DNA from: Croceibacterium selenioxidans
GTDB taxonomy: Bacteria > Pseudomonadota > Alphaproteobacteria > Sphingomonadales > Sphingomonadaceae
DNA: 64,000 bases
Direction: 5' to 3'
Assembly: GCF_018599195.1 (NCBI RefSeq)
Contig: NZ_JAHFVK010000001.1
Coordinates: forward strand, 1,612,001 to 1,676,000
Shown in pieces: positions 48,308 through 57,694 of the stretch. How positions within the stretch are numbered: position 1 is the stretch's first letter; each line of letters starts with the position of its first letter. The position numbers and the translations under genes were made by a program. The notes under the pieces are model-generated. The model made no database searches. It worked only from the letters and a program-made list of their open reading frames with translations, and was not told the origin of the DNA.

Positions 48308-49903
48308 TCAGGCCGCTTGCGGAGCGGCCTTGCGCACGCCCTCGTCGACGTGGGCTTCGAACTGGGCGAAGTTTTCCACGAACAGTTGCACCAGCTTGGC
48401 GGCGGTCTGGTCGTATTCGTTCTTGTCCGCCCATGTCTCGCGCGGATCGAGGATTGCGCTGTCGACCCCTGGCACAGCCACCGGAACTTCGAAGCCGAAG
48501 TTGGGATCCTGGCGGAATTCGGCATTGTTCAGGCTGCCATCGAGCGCAGCATTGAGCAGCGCGCGCGTCGCCTTGATCGGCATGCGCTTGCCGACGCCGT
48601 ACTTGCCCCCAGTCCAACCGGTGTTGAGCAGCCAGCACTGCACACCGCCACTAGCGATGCGCTGCTTGAGCAGGTTGCCGTAGACCGAGGGATGACGCGG
48701 CATGAACGGCGCACCAAAGCAGGTGCTGAAAGTCGCTTCCGGTTCGGTCACTCCGATCTCGGTGCCCGCGACCTTGGCGGTGTAGCCCGAGAGGAAGTGG
48801 TACATCGCCTGGTCCGGCGTCAGGCGCGCCACAGGCGGCAGCACTCCAAAGGCGTCGGCGGTGAGAAATACCACGTTCGCGGGAACAGGACCGAGGTTCT
48901 TCTCCGAAGTGTTCGGGATGAACTCGATCGGATAGGCACCACGGCTGTTCTCGGCGAGACTGGCGTCGTCGAAATCGAGTTCGCGGGTCTCGGGGTCCAT
49001 GACCACGTTTTCAAGCACGGTGCCGAACATACGGGTGGTCGCGTAGATTTCCGGCTCCGCCTCGGGCGAAAGGCGGATCATCTTGGCGTAACAACCGCCT
49101 TCGAAATTGAATACGGCGGTGTCCGACCAGCCATGCTCATCATCGCCGATCAGAGTGCGGCTGGCATCGGCAGAGAGCGTGGTCTTGCCGGTGCCTGACA
49201 AGCCGAAGAACACCGCGGTCTTGCCGTCGGGCCCCACGTTGGCCGAGCAGTGCATCGGCATCACGCCCTTCGCCGGCAACAGGTAGTTGAGGATGCCGAA
49301 CACGCTCTTCTTCATCTCGCCGGCATAAGCCGTGCCGCCGATAAGGATCAGCTTCTCGCTCAGGTTGACCGCCACGACCGTCTCGCTGCGGCTGCCATGG
49401 CGCTCAGGATCGGCGCGGAAGCTCGGCAGGTCGATGATGGTGTATTCGGGCGCGAACGAAGCGAGTTCGTCCTTGCTCGGGCGCACCAGCAGCGTCCGGA
49501 TGAACAGGTTGTGCCACGCGAGCTCGTTGATCACGCGCACGTTGACGCGGTATTCCGGCTGCGAACCGCCAAACAGGTCGGCCACGTAAAGCTTGTCCTT
49601 CGTGCCGAGCGCGGCGAAGAAATCTTCCTTGAGCGCGGCGAAGTGCTCCGGCGTCATCGGCACGTTGACCTTGCCCCACCACACGGTGCTCTCGGTCTCG
49701 GCGTCGCGGACGATGAACTTGTCCTTCGCAGAGCGGCCAGTGTGTTTGCCGGTCTGAACGACGAACGGCCCATGCTTCGCAAGTTGACCTTCGCCATTGG
49801 CGACGGCCTGCTCGACGAGCGCCGCAGTACCAAGGTTGGCGAGGATTACCGCGTCAGTCTTGATGCCCTGCGCCGACAGCGGAACGGTAAGCGAACTGGT
49901 CAC
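48308..49903 (-). CDS. pckA: ATP-dependent phosphoenolpyruvate carboxykinase
   Basis: Gluconeogenic enzyme converting oxaloacetate and ATP to PEP, CO2 and ADP. The frame has the P-loop [13 protein letters not shown], metal-site MHCSANVG and C-terminal [12 protein letters not shown]. The GTG at 49903 is preferred: AGGGAG lies about 9 nt upstream and the resulting 531 aa equals the family length, while the open frame to 50041 is not homologous. It is divergent from chvI, which in rhizobia lies beside pckA as well. Flux to sugars is thus next to carbon-state regulators. Confidence 0.95.
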   Translation of the reverse strand: MTSSLTVPLSAQGIKTDAVILANLGTAALVEQAVANGEGQLAKHGPFVVQTGKHTGRSAKDKFIVRDAETESTVWWGKVNVPMTPEHFAALKEDFFAALGTKDKLYVADLFGGSQPEYRVNVRVINELAWHNLFIRTLLVRPSKDELASFAPEYTIIDLPSFRADPERHGSRSETVVAVNLSEKLILIGGTAYAGEMKKSVFGILNYLLPAKGVMPMHCSANVGPDGKTAVFFGLSGTGKTTLSADASRTLIGDDEHGWSDTAVFNFEGGCYAKMIRLSPEAEPEIYATTRMFGTVLENVVMDPETRELDFDDASLAENSRGAYPIEFIPNTSEKNLGPVPANVVFLTADAFGVLPPVARLTPDQAMYHFLSGYTAKVAGTEIGVTEPEATFSTCFGAPFMPRHPSVYGNLLKQRIASGGVQCWLLNTGWTGGKYGVGKRMPIKATRALLNAALDGSLNNAEFRQDPNFGFEVPVAVPGVDSAILDPRETWADKNEYDQTAAKLVQLFVENFAQFEAHVDEGVRKAAPQAA

Positions 49904-50163
49904 TAAGGGGTCTCCCTTCGAAAATCGCAATACGAGGCCGCTCCCCCAATAAGGCGGCAAGTCTTGATCCGTGCGCATAGTCGGCGAACGGTTCGCCGTC
50001 AAACCGGGGAACCAAGAGCCTTTGCGTCGGTCCATCTGCAATCTGAAATCCTACATTTCAATAGTTTATGCGGATTCCATTTGCGAAATTCGCCAGCTCC
50101 AATTGTCTCCTCAGGACTAACGCGGTAACCCGAACGCGATGAATAGCTCTCTGGACCGGCGGA
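49904..50163. promoter_or_regulatory. Divergent pckA/chvI promoter region
   Basis: 260 bp between pckA (left) and chvI (right). It is AT-rich at 50041-50098 (CATTTCAATAGTTTATGCGG) and has a GATTC site at 50073-50077. No clear -35/-10 or known operator was recognised, though ChvI control of pckA in related bacteria makes this the natural place. Confidence 0.45.
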
Positions 50164-50922
50164 ATGATGGCTGAACAGGCGCCTGGCGACCCCGCACCGG
50201 TCGAACTACAGCGCAGCATCGCGCTGGTCGATGATGACCGGAATATCCTGACGACTCTGTCGATCGCCCTGCAGGCCGAAGGGTATGCTACCCGCGTCTA
50301 TTCGGATGGCGAGGCCGCCCTCAAGGCGCTGACCGAGAATCCCCCAGACCTCGCCGTCTTCGACATCAAGATGCCCCGCATGGACGGCATGGAATTGTTA
50401 CGGCGGCTGCGCGAGACAAGCGACTTGCCGGTCATCTTCCTGACCAGCAAGGATGAAGAGCAGGACGAAGAAGCAGGCCTGGCGATGGGCGCCGACGACT
50501 ACATCGCCAAGCCGTTCAGCCAGCGTCTCTTGCTCGCGCGTATCCGCGCTATCCTGCGCCGCGCCTCGTCTCTCCGCGATCCGGGCGCCGAACCTGGGGA
50601 AGAGGATACGCCGGACGGTCCGATGATCGAGCGGGGGCGTCTGCGGATGGATCCGTCACGTCACCGGGTCATGTGGATGGATCGGCCGGTCTCGTTGACC
50701 GTGACCGAATTCCTGATCCTCGAAGCGCTGGCCCAGAGGCCGGGCGTCATCAAGAGCCGCAACCAGCTTATGGATGCCGCCTATCCCGATGACGTCTTCG
50801 TCGACGACCGCACCGTCGATAGTCACATCAAGCGCCTGCGACGGAAGTTCCGCGTCGTCGACTCGCAATTCAGCGCGATCGAGACGCTTTACGGCGCAGG
50901 CTACAGCTTCTCAGATGGTTGA
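50164..50922 (+). CDS. chvI: ChvI-type response regulator
   Basis: OmpR-family transcription factor of 252 aa: receiver with the acidic pocket VDDDR, phosphoacceptor Asp67 ([10 protein letters not shown]) and TSKDEE/AKPF residues, then a winged-helix DNA-binding domain ([13 protein letters not shown]). The gene overlaps chvG by 8 nt. In alphaproteobacteria ChvI controls acid/envelope response and gluconeogenesis, and its neighbourhood here (pckA, chvG, hprK) fits that identity. Start at the first of two ATGs (50164/50167). Confidence 0.9.
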   Translation: MMAEQAPGDPAPVELQRSIALVDDDRNILTTLSIALQAEGYATRVYSDGEAALKALTENPPDLAVFDIKMPRMDGMELLRRLRETSDLPVIFLTSKDEEQDEEAGLAMGADDYIAKPFSQRLLLARIRAILRRASSLRDPGAEPGEEDTPDGPMIERGRLRMDPSRHRVMWMDRPVSLTVTEFLILEALAQRPGVIKSRNQLMDAAYPDDVFVDDRTVDSHIKRLRRKFRVVDSQFSAIETLYGAGYSFSDG

Positions 50923-52471
50923 ACCGGAGCCGCACGAACGCCGCGTCGGGCGTTGGTTTCCCTTCACGTCGAACGCCTCGCTGACCTCCCGCATCCTCGC
51001 GGTGAACCTGATCCCGTTGCTGCTGCTGGCAGGCAGCCTCTTTTTCCTCGACTCCTATCGCCGGCAATTGCTCGACGAGCGCTTCAAGCTGGCGCGCATC
51101 GAAGCCCAGATCACGGCGGAGGCGCTCGCCGGCGCCACCCGCGAACGGCAGGAAGCGCTGCTCATCCAGATCGGCAAGGAACAGCACATGCGGCTGCGCA
51201 TGTACGACGCCGAAGGCAACCTCTGGGCCGACAGCTTCGAACTGGCCAAGCCGTCGTTTCAACTGGGTGATCCCGTGTCGGCGCCGTTCCCTCAGGACTT
51301 TGCCAGGGCTCTGGACACGACGGTGGACTTCCTGGTCGGGGCCCGCTCCGTGCCCCCCTTCGTCGAGCCGAAGGAGCAGGGTGCGGACGCCTGGCCGGAG
51401 CTGGTCCGGGCTCGCGAGCAGGGCCTGACCCAGATCGAATTGCGGCTGGCCCCCGACAGGACCCCCGTGATCACTGCCGCGGCGCCTGTCGGCCTTAACG
51501 GCGCGAGCTTGCTGACCACGCGAAACGCCAGCGACATCACCGCCGCCGTCCGCGATGCCCGCACTTCGCTGCTCATTCTCTTTGCCGTGTCGCTCGTCAT
51601 CTCGATCGTGCTGTCGCTATTCCTGGCGCGCACGATCATCGATCCGCTCCGCCGCCTGGCGCGCGACGCCGTGCGTGTGAGGCTGGGGAGAGAACGCGAA
51701 GTCGAGGTCCCCCGGATGCAGCAACGCGGGGACGAGATCGGCGTCCTCGCGCGCGCCGTGTCGGACATGACCATTGCCCTGCGCCAGCGTATCGACGGCG
51801 TCGAGGCTTTCGCCGCCGACGTGGCGCACGAGATCAAGAACCCGCTCGCCTCCCTGAGGAGTGCCATCGAGTCTCTCCCCAAGGTGAAGGACCCGGCCCT
51901 GCGCGATCAGTTGCACGAGATCGCCGCCCACGACGTGCGTCGCATCGACCGCCTGGTAACCGAGATAGCCGAAGCCAGCCGGATCGACGCGGAGCTCAGC
52001 CGCGCGACTTTCGAGCCGCTCAATCTGGCCACGCTCATCAGCAACGTCGTCAAGGCCCGCGAGGACCGCGGCCTCAACGCGGCGAGGACGGTGGAAATCC
52101 GGCAAAGCGGTTCGGGCCTGGTAAGCGGCGTGCCGATCCGTCTCGAGCGCGTGATCGACAATCTGCTCGACAACGCCGTATCGTTCTCGCCCCCTGGGGG
52201 GACCATCCATGTGAACGTATATCGCGAAGGCGACACGGTCCGGGCCGCGATTTGCGACGAGGGCCCCGGCATACCGGAAGGCTCGCGTGAGAAGGTCTTC
52301 GCCCGGTTCCACACCTCACGTCCCGAAACAGAGGGTTTCGGCGATCACAGCGGCCTGGGGCTGGCCATCGCCCGGACCATCGCAGAAGCCCACGACGGCG
52401 CGCTTTACGTCACCGATCGCCCGGATGCGGCAACAGGCGCGTGCCTGGTGCTGGACTTACCGGCGGCATGA
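50915..52471 (+). CDS. chvG: ChvG-type sensor histidine kinase
   Basis: Inner-membrane sensor kinase of 518 aa from the ATG at 50915, overlapping chvI. Two membrane helices (about 27-45 and 208-232) enclose a periplasmic sensor domain, followed by a HAMP domain, a DHp domain with His305 ([12 protein letters not shown]) and an ATPase domain with [14 protein letters not shown] and DEGPGIP. An upstream frame to 50774 is chvI in another frame. Its signal (acid/envelope stress) follows from family. Confidence 0.93.
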   Translation: MVEPEPHERRVGRWFPFTSNASLTSRILAVNLIPLLLLAGSLFFLDSYRRQLLDERFKLARIEAQITAEALAGATRERQEALLIQIGKEQHMRLRMYDAEGNLWADSFELAKPSFQLGDPVSAPFPQDFARALDTTVDFLVGARSVPPFVEPKEQGADAWPELVRAREQGLTQIELRLAPDRTPVITAAAPVGLNGASLLTTRNASDITAAVRDARTSLLILFAVSLVISIVLSLFLARTIIDPLRRLARDAVRVRLGREREVEVPRMQQRGDEIGVLARAVSDMTIALRQRIDGVEAFAADVAHEIKNPLASLRSAIESLPKVKDPALRDQLHEIAAHDVRRIDRLVTEIAEASRIDAELSRATFEPLNLATLISNVVKAREDRGLNAARTVEIRQSGSGLVSGVPIRLERVIDNLLDNAVSFSPPGGTIHVNVYREGDTVRAAICDEGPGIPEGSREKVFARFHTSRPETEGFGDHSGLGLAIARTIAEAHDGALYVTDRPDAATGACLVLDLPAA

Positions 52472-52887
52472 TCCCGGTCCCTCACCAGGCTACCAGCGTA
52501 GCCATCAAGTCGCGCGGACTGTTGATCGAAGGGCCGCCGGGAAGCGGCAAGTCGACTCTAGCGCTCTCGCTGATCGACCGCGGAGCGACTCTCGTCGGTG
52601 ATGACGGCGTGATGCTGGAAGTCCGCCAAGGCCGCCTGTGGGCCCTGCCGCCACCGCTCATCACCGGCCTGCTGGAGATCCGCAATGTCGGCCTCCTCAA
52701 TTTGCCCGCCGAGGCCGCCCCGATCGCGCTGATCGTCCAACTTGATTCGAGCGCGCCGCGCCTGCCCGATACGGTCGAATCCATCACGCTGCACGGCGTC
52801 AGGATCCCGTTCGTCCGACTCTATCCTGCCAATCCGGCGCTGGCGCTGCGAGCTGAGTGGGCTCTGACCCTGCACGGGACGCCCTGA
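52468..52887 (+). CDS. hprK: HPr kinase, short alphaproteobacterial form
   Basis: Phosphorylates HPr on Ser. At 139 aa it consists only of the C-terminal catalytic domain: P-loop GPPGSGKS and the HprK signature EIRNVGLLNL. The N-terminal domain of Gram-positive HprK is absent, as in other alphaproteobacteria. Its ATG overlaps the chvG stop (ATGA). It lies upstream of EIIA and HPr, its likely target. Confidence 0.9.
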   Translation: MIPVPHQATSVAIKSRGLLIEGPPGSGKSTLALSLIDRGATLVGDDGVMLEVRQGRLWALPPPLITGLLEIRNVGLLNLPAEAAPIALIVQLDSSAPRLPDTVESITLHGVRIPFVRLYPANPALALRAEWALTLHGTP

Positions 52888-52932
52888 TCGGCCCACTTCA
52901 CAAGTGTTACTTAGAGGGGCAAAGCGTGTCGG

Positions 52933-53838
52933 ATGTCCAGCGAGTCACCTAAGCGGCAGCAGATTCTCCTGGTCACGGGCATGCTCGGCGCCGGCAAGTC
53001 GACCGCCCTGCGCGAACTCGAAGACCTTGGCTGGGAAGCTATCGATAACTTCCCGGTCCGCCTGCTCCAGCGCCTGGTCGGCACCGAACCGACCGAACAA
53101 TCGCTAGCGATCGGCTTCGACTGCCGCACCCGGGGGTTTGTCCCGGAAACCATCATCGAGCTGGTCAAGAAGCTCATCGATCGCGACGGCATTGCCGTCA
53201 CCACGCTGTTTCTGGACTGTTCGGGCCACGAGCTCGAGCGGCGCTTCAACGAAACGAGACGGCGACATGCCCTCGCCCACGACCTTCCGGTTGCGATGGG
53301 CATAGCGGCCGAGCGGGAACTCCTGGCACCCTTGCGGCGCTGGGCCGACGTACTGATCGACACGACGCATTTCTCCAGCAATGACCTGCAGCAGCGCGTG
53401 CGCGAGCTTTTTGCTGCGAACGCCCCACGGGATATGACCATCACGGTTTCGAGCTTCGGCTTTGCCCGGGGCATGCCCCCCGTGGCAGACCTAGTGTTCG
53501 ACGTGCGGTTTCTCGATAACCCGCACTGGGACCCGGAACTGCGGCTTCAAACCGGCTTGGACAAGCAAGTGGGCGACCACATTCGCAAGGATCCGGCCTT
53601 CGAGTCGGCCTTCGTTCGCATCCGCGACTTGCTGCTGGAGCTGCTCCCGCGGTATTCGGCACAGGGAAAAACCTATGTTAACATCGCCTTCGGTTGCACC
53701 GGTGGCAGGCATAGGTCCGTGTTTGTCGCTGAAAGTATAGCCGAGGCCTTGCGTAAAGGAGGGTTTTCGCCCACTGTGCTGCACCGCAACCTAGGGTCGC
53801 GGACTGCCGAAATGATCGAAGGGCCGCAACAGTCGTGA
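52933..53838 (+). CDS. rapZ: RNase adapter protein RapZ
   Basis: P-loop protein of 301 aa (GMLGAGKST, 16-24) that in E. coli guides RNase E to the GlmZ/GlmY RNAs for glucosamine-6-P synthesis; in alphaproteobacteria its job is not settled. The C-terminal domain has the FGCTGGRHRSV motif. It lies 46 nt after hprK in the PTS-related operon. Confidence 0.93.
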   Translation: MSSESPKRQQILLVTGMLGAGKSTALRELEDLGWEAIDNFPVRLLQRLVGTEPTEQSLAIGFDCRTRGFVPETIIELVKKLIDRDGIAVTTLFLDCSGHELERRFNETRRRHALAHDLPVAMGIAAERELLAPLRRWADVLIDTTHFSSNDLQQRVRELFAANAPRDMTITVSSFGFARGMPPVADLVFDVRFLDNPHWDPELRLQTGLDKQVGDHIRKDPAFESAFVRIRDLLLELLPRYSAQGKTYVNIAFGCTGGRHRSVFVAESIAEALRKGGFSPTVLHRNLGSRTAEMIEGPQQS

Positions 53839-53911
53839 CCTGTTTGTTTTTGGTCCGGACGCAAGGGATCGTCCAGATTGCGCGCCCGTTTTTCGTGAGT
53901 CGCTGCCCCAA

Positions 53912-54316
53912 ATGATTGGTATGATTCTGGTGACCCACGGCCAATTGGCCGAGGAGTTTGTCCACGCGATGGAGCATGTCGTCGGCAAGCAGGTCGACGT
54001 CGCTACCGTCTGCATCGGCCCGCACGACGACATGGAGGCGCGCCGCAAGGAAATCGCCAGGGCCATCAAGCAAGTCGATTCCGGCAGCGGAGCAGTCCTT
54101 CTCACCGACCTGTTCGGTGGCACGCCCTCCAATCTCGCGATTTCGCTGCTGAAGAGCGGCAAGACCGAGGTCATTGCCGGGATCAATCTGCCCATGCTCA
54201 TTCGCCTGGCTGGCGCGCGCAAGGACATGGACCTCGCCTCGGCGGCCCGGGCCGCGCGTGACGCCGGACGCAATTACATAACAATCGCCTCCGAGTTTCT
54301 CGGCCAGGAGGCGTGA
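53912..54316 (+). CDS. PTS EIIA component, mannose/fructose (EIIA-Man) type
   Basis: A 134-aa EIIA-Man domain with phosphoacceptor His9 in LVTHGQLAEEF and the DLFGGTPSN motif. No EIIB/EIIC permease is nearby, so it is probably a regulatory PTS rather than a sugar importer, as in other alphaproteobacteria. Overlaps the ptsH start by 4 nt. Confidence 0.92.
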   Translation: MIGMILVTHGQLAEEFVHAMEHVVGKQVDVATVCIGPHDDMEARRKEIARAIKQVDSGSGAVLLTDLFGGTPSNLAISLLKSGKTEVIAGINLPMLIRLAGARKDMDLASAARAARDAGRNYITIASEFLGQEA

Positions 54317-54615
54317 CAGGATCCGAGGGAGACAGGGGCTTGGGAGAGACCTGCCGCGAAGTCATGATCGTCAACAAGCGCGGGCTTCACGCTCGTGCGA
54401 GCGCCAAGTTCGTCGCAGCCGTGGCCGGAATGGAAGGAAGCGATGTTCGCGTTTCCAAGGACGGCCATTGTGCCGCCGGCGGTTCGATCCTGGGCCTGAT
54501 GATGCTCGGCGCTGCCAAAGGCGATACTGTCCGCCTTTGCGTCAGTGGGGCCGAGGCCGAACAGCGGCTTGAAGAACTCGCCGCATTGGTCATGGACGGT
54601 TTCGGCGAGGACTGA
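54313..54615 (+). CDS. ptsH: Phosphocarrier protein HPr
   Basis: A 100-aa HPr with His26 in GLHARAS (site of EI phosphorylation) and Ser58 in AGGSILGLMML, the HprK target. A longer N-terminus (about 13 residues before the core) than in E. coli. It starts GTG overlapping the EIIA stop. Enzyme I (ptsP) is not in the window. Confidence 0.92.
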   Translation: MTGSEGDRGLGETCREVMIVNKRGLHARASAKFVAAVAGMEGSDVRVSKDGHCAAGGSILGLMMLGAAKGDTVRLCVSGAEAEQRLEELAALVMDGFGED

Positions 54616-54642
54616 CCCTTCGCCAGCCAGTTCGCCCCCATC

Positions 54643-55443
54643 ATGCGCCGCACGATAACCGGATTTTCCAACCCAACGGTGAAGTACCTTCGCTCGTTGA
54701 GGGACAAGAAACATCGCAAGCGCGAGGGCAAGTTCCTCGCCGAAGGCCTGCGGTTGCTCACCGACGCGCGCGAATGTGGTCGGCTTCCCGAGATGCTGGT
54801 CATGGCCGAGGGGCGTGATCCCCATCCGCTGCTCGATGCGCTGGAGGCGGACGTAGAGCGCGCGGGAGGTGAGATTGTCGAGACCAGCGCGGATATTCTT
54901 TCGAAGATCACCGGCAAGGACAATCCTCAGGCGATCGCCGGAGTCTTTGCGGAATTCGACACTTCCCTGGCAGCACTCGACCGCGGCGCCGCGCCGATCT
55001 GGCTCGTGGCGCAATCGCTGCGCGATCCCGGCAATCTCGGCACCATGCTGCGGACCGGGGACGCCGTTGGGGCCGGCGGGCTTATTCTGCTCGACGACAG
55101 TGCCGACCCGTTCTCGGTCGAAGCAGTGCGTGCGAGCATGGGGGCGATCTTCACGCAGCAGGTGGCACTGGCCCGCTGGGAGGAGTTCCTGCCGTGGCTG
55201 CGTTCCGGGGCCGGACAACTCGTCGCGGCGAGCCTGCGGGATGCCCTGCCCTATCGCGAGGCGCCCTATGCCGCGCCGTGCTTCATTCTGGTGGGCAATG
55301 AATCGCGCGGGCTTCCCGAAGAGTACGAGATCGCCTGCGACCTGCGGGTGACCATGCCGATGCGCGGGAGAGCAGACAGCCTCAACGCTGCGGTGGCGGG
55401 CGCGGTTTTGGCTTACGAAGTGTTGGCGAACCTCAAGGTCTGA
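54643..55443 (+). CDS. SpoU-family RNA 2'-O-ribose methyltransferase
   Basis: A 266-aa SPOUT-class enzyme methylating rRNA or tRNA ribose. Motifs in order: N-terminal substrate-binding domain (KKHRKREGKFLAEGLRLL), then AQSLRDPGNLGTMLRTGDAVGA (motif 1), LVGNESRGLPEE (motif 2) and MRGRADSLNAAVAGAVLAYE (motif 3). Target RNA not assigned. It follows ptsH by 27 nt. Confidence 0.88.
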   Translation: MRRTITGFSNPTVKYLRSLRDKKHRKREGKFLAEGLRLLTDARECGRLPEMLVMAEGRDPHPLLDALEADVERAGGEIVETSADILSKITGKDNPQAIAGVFAEFDTSLAALDRGAAPIWLVAQSLRDPGNLGTMLRTGDAVGAGGLILLDDSADPFSVEAVRASMGAIFTQQVALARWEEFLPWLRSGAGQLVAASLRDALPYREAPYAAPCFILVGNESRGLPEEYEIACDLRVTMPMRGRADSLNAAVAGAVLAYEVLANLKV

Positions 55444-55455
55444 CCCGTCTGCTCG

Positions 55456-56085
55456 CTAGTCCCCGGTTACCAGCGCTGCGATCTTCCACTGCCCACCCAC
55501 ACGTGACGCAATCAGGCGATAATCGACGATTGAGCGAAGCCTTCCGGTCGCAACGTAGCCTTCGCGGCCATCCGCCAGGGTAACAGCCTGAAACGGCTGC
55601 TCGGAATCGAGCGAAGCCACCTCGACTAGATCCCACGAAATGGTTGCAATCACCCGCGCCGATGCGCTCGGCTCCGCCCGGACCGGCTCGTCGCGCGCGA
55701 CAACCAGCATCGTGCTGAACGGATCCGCATCGCCGAGATCCTGTTCGAATATCCAAGGCAAGGTCAGGTCGCCACCGGGATTGACCACGCAACCGAGAGC
55801 CAGGAGCTTGTCGAGCTCACCCCACAGACCATCGTCGAGCCGCGAGCGAAGTTCTGTGCCCCCCGCCCCACCCCCGAAGTCGAGCAGAATGTCATCTGTT
55901 GCCAGCGCGATAACGGCATCGGTGTCGCGCGTCTCGACGGCCGTCTTGAGGCTGTCGAGAAACGACCTGGCTCCTTCGACTTCGGAGCACGTATCTTGCG
56001 GAGCCCACTTGCTTTCGGCGAGCGCGCTTTCGGAATGGCAAAGCAGGATTGGGAGAAGCAGGGTTGGCGCGAGCCTCAGCCTCAT
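55456..56085 (-). CDS. Exported NTF2/SH3-like protein, unknown function
   Basis: A 209-aa exported protein with a signal peptide (LAPTLLLPILLCHSESALA). The first half resembles the NTF2/SnoaL fold (LDSLKTAVETRDTDAVIALATDDILLDFGG), and the second an SH3b-like segment (AEPSASARVIATISWDLVEVAS). Overlaps rmuC by 4 nt (ATGA); no function is assigned. Confidence 0.7.
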   Translation of the reverse strand: MRLRLAPTLLLPILLCHSESALAESKWAPQDTCSEVEGARSFLDSLKTAVETRDTDAVIALATDDILLDFGGGAGGTELRSRLDDGLWGELDKLLALGCVVNPGGDLTLPWIFEQDLGDADPFSTMLVVARDEPVRAEPSASARVIATISWDLVEVASLDSEQPFQAVTLADGREGYVATGRLRSIVDYRLIASRVGGQWKIAALVTGD

Positions 56086-57452
56086 CCCGCGCTCCGGACC
56101 TCGTCATCGTCCGAGGTGTCGACCAGGCGCGGTGTCGGCACATCGTCTGCCGCGCCATAACGGGGTGCGCTTTCGATGACAGGTACCTCGTCGATCTCCC
56201 GCTTGCCGATCTCGATGTGCTTCTCGCGCAGCCTGCGCCCGGCCGAGAGCACGTTGCGCTCAAAGCTGCCGACGAACTTGTTGTAGTTGCCGACCGCGGT
56301 TTCCAGCCCCGAACCGACCCGTTTGAGGTGCTCGGCGGAGACCGCGAGCCGATCGTAAAGCTCGCCGCCCATGCGGCCGATCTCACGGGCCTCGCGCGCG
56401 AGCCCGTCCTGCCGCCAGACTTGCGCGACGGTGCGGCAGATGGCGACGAGATTGGTCGGGCTCGCCAGCAGTACCCGCCGCTCGAAAGCGAAGTCCCACA
56501 AGCGCGGATCGTGTTCGAGCGCGGCGGCGATGAAGTGCTCGCCCGGCACGAACATCAGCACGTAGTCAGGCGCTTCCTCGAACTGGCTCTGATAGCTTTT
56601 GGCACCGAGCGTCTGGATGTGGTTGCGCATCGAGGCCGCGTGCAGATCGAGGTGGCGGATGCGCTCGGCATCGTCGGCCGCCTCGAACGCTTCCTGGTAG
56701 GCGTTGAGCGAAACCTTTGCATCGATCACCAGCAGTTTGTTGCCGGGAATGCGCACGATCGCATCGGGGCGCAACCGGCCTTCCTCGGTCTCCACCGAAT
56801 GCTCGGTCACGAAGTCGGTATGCTCGGCCAGGCCGCACTGTTCGAGAACGTTCTTGAGTTGCTGCTCGCCCCAGCGCCCGCGGGCCTTCGGAGCATTGCG
56901 CAGGCTGTTGCCGAGTTGTTGCGCCGCTGCCCGTACAGCCTCCTGCCCCTCTCGCATCGACTGGATCAGCCCGGTCAACTGACCGAACGCATCGACGCGC
57001 TGGCTTTCGAGGGCGCGGACCTGCTCCTCGTAGCTCTTAAGCCGCTGGTTGACCGGTTCGAGAAGCGCGGAGACCGCTTCCTTGTTGGCCTTTTCCGAAT
57101 TGCCGAACCGTTCCTCGGCACGCTTGAGGAAATCCTCCTGTGCCTTCGACAGGACTTCGCTGCCCGCCGCCTTGAACTGGGTAAGCAGTTCGGCGCGCGC
57201 CTCGTTCAACTGCGCGATCTGCTTGTCGAAGTTCTCGGCATTGGCCTTGAGCGTCGCGATTTCGATCCGCGCCTGACCAAGCTCCGCCGCGGCCTGCTTG
57301 AATTGTCCGTCCCGCTCCTTGGCCATCCCATCGACTTCCGCATGGCGCGCCTTCCAGTCCGCGACCGGGCGCGATCCGGCGAACCAGCCGAGCGCGGCAC
57401 CGGTCACCAGGGCGCCAAGTGCGATCAGTATGACGAGAAGCGGTTCCACCAA
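56082..57452 (-). CDS. rmuC: RmuC-family protein
   Basis: A 456-aa protein of the DNA-recombination-limiting family (PD-(D/E)XK-like). An N-terminal membrane helix (VILIALGALVTGAALGWFAG), a long coiled coil (about 45-200) and a C-terminal nuclease-like domain with WGEQQLKNVLEQCGL and LLVIDAKVSLNAYQEAFE. In E. coli it limits inversions between short inverted repeats. Starts ATG at 57452, on the opposite strand from fhs. Confidence 0.9.
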   Translation of the reverse strand: MVEPLLVILIALGALVTGAALGWFAGSRPVADWKARHAEVDGMAKERDGQFKQAAAELGQARIEIATLKANAENFDKQIAQLNEARAELLTQFKAAGSEVLSKAQEDFLKRAEERFGNSEKANKEAVSALLEPVNQRLKSYEEQVRALESQRVDAFGQLTGLIQSMREGQEAVRAAAQQLGNSLRNAPKARGRWGEQQLKNVLEQCGLAEHTDFVTEHSVETEEGRLRPDAIVRIPGNKLLVIDAKVSLNAYQEAFEAADDAERIRHLDLHAASMRNHIQTLGAKSYQSQFEEAPDYVLMFVPGEHFIAAALEHDPRLWDFAFERRVLLASPTNLVAICRTVAQVWRQDGLAREAREIGRMGGELYDRLAVSAEHLKRVGSGLETAVGNYNKFVGSFERNVLSAGRRLREKHIEIGKREIDEVPVIESAPRYGAADDVPTPRLVDTSDDDEVRSAG

Positions 57453-57582
57453 ACCTCCGGGAATTGAGAACGAAAAGAGAACCTATTCGGGAAAATCCAA
57501 CATTGCAAGGCTGCGGCCCGCTCGATCCCCCGATCATCACGCACCGCCGCAAGATTCGCGCTTGAGCATCACGCCCGTAAGA

Positions 57583-57601
57583 TTGTATGGGCCACATACA
57601 A
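57583..57601. promoter_or_regulatory. Inverted repeat operator candidate upstream of fhs
   Basis: TTGTATG-GGCCA-CATACAA: perfect 7-bp arms with a 5-nt spacer, 93 nt upstream of the fhs ATG. The shape suits a dimeric repressor (GntR-type sites have similar TTGTAT arms). The regulator is unknown. Confidence 0.4.
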
Positions 57602-57602
57602 A

Positions 57603-57636
57603 TTCGTGATTGCGAAAATTTCGTGATTGCGAAAAT
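57603..57636. repeat. Tandem 17-bp direct repeat upstream of fhs
   Basis: TTCGTGATTGCGAAAAT occurs twice head to tail (57603-57619 and 57620-57636), immediately after the inverted repeat and 58 nt before fhs. Probably a regulatory array; two copies only, so not a CRISPR. Confidence 0.6.
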
Positions 57637-57694
57637 TCGCGACCCATTAACGCCCGCATCACCTGGCGGGCCAGAAACCGGAAGAGGACGCCTG

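Noticed and set aside
57603-57636. Tandem 17-mer as a mini CRISPR array
   Set aside because: Only two copies with no spacer between them and no cas genes in the window; treated as a regulatory direct repeat.
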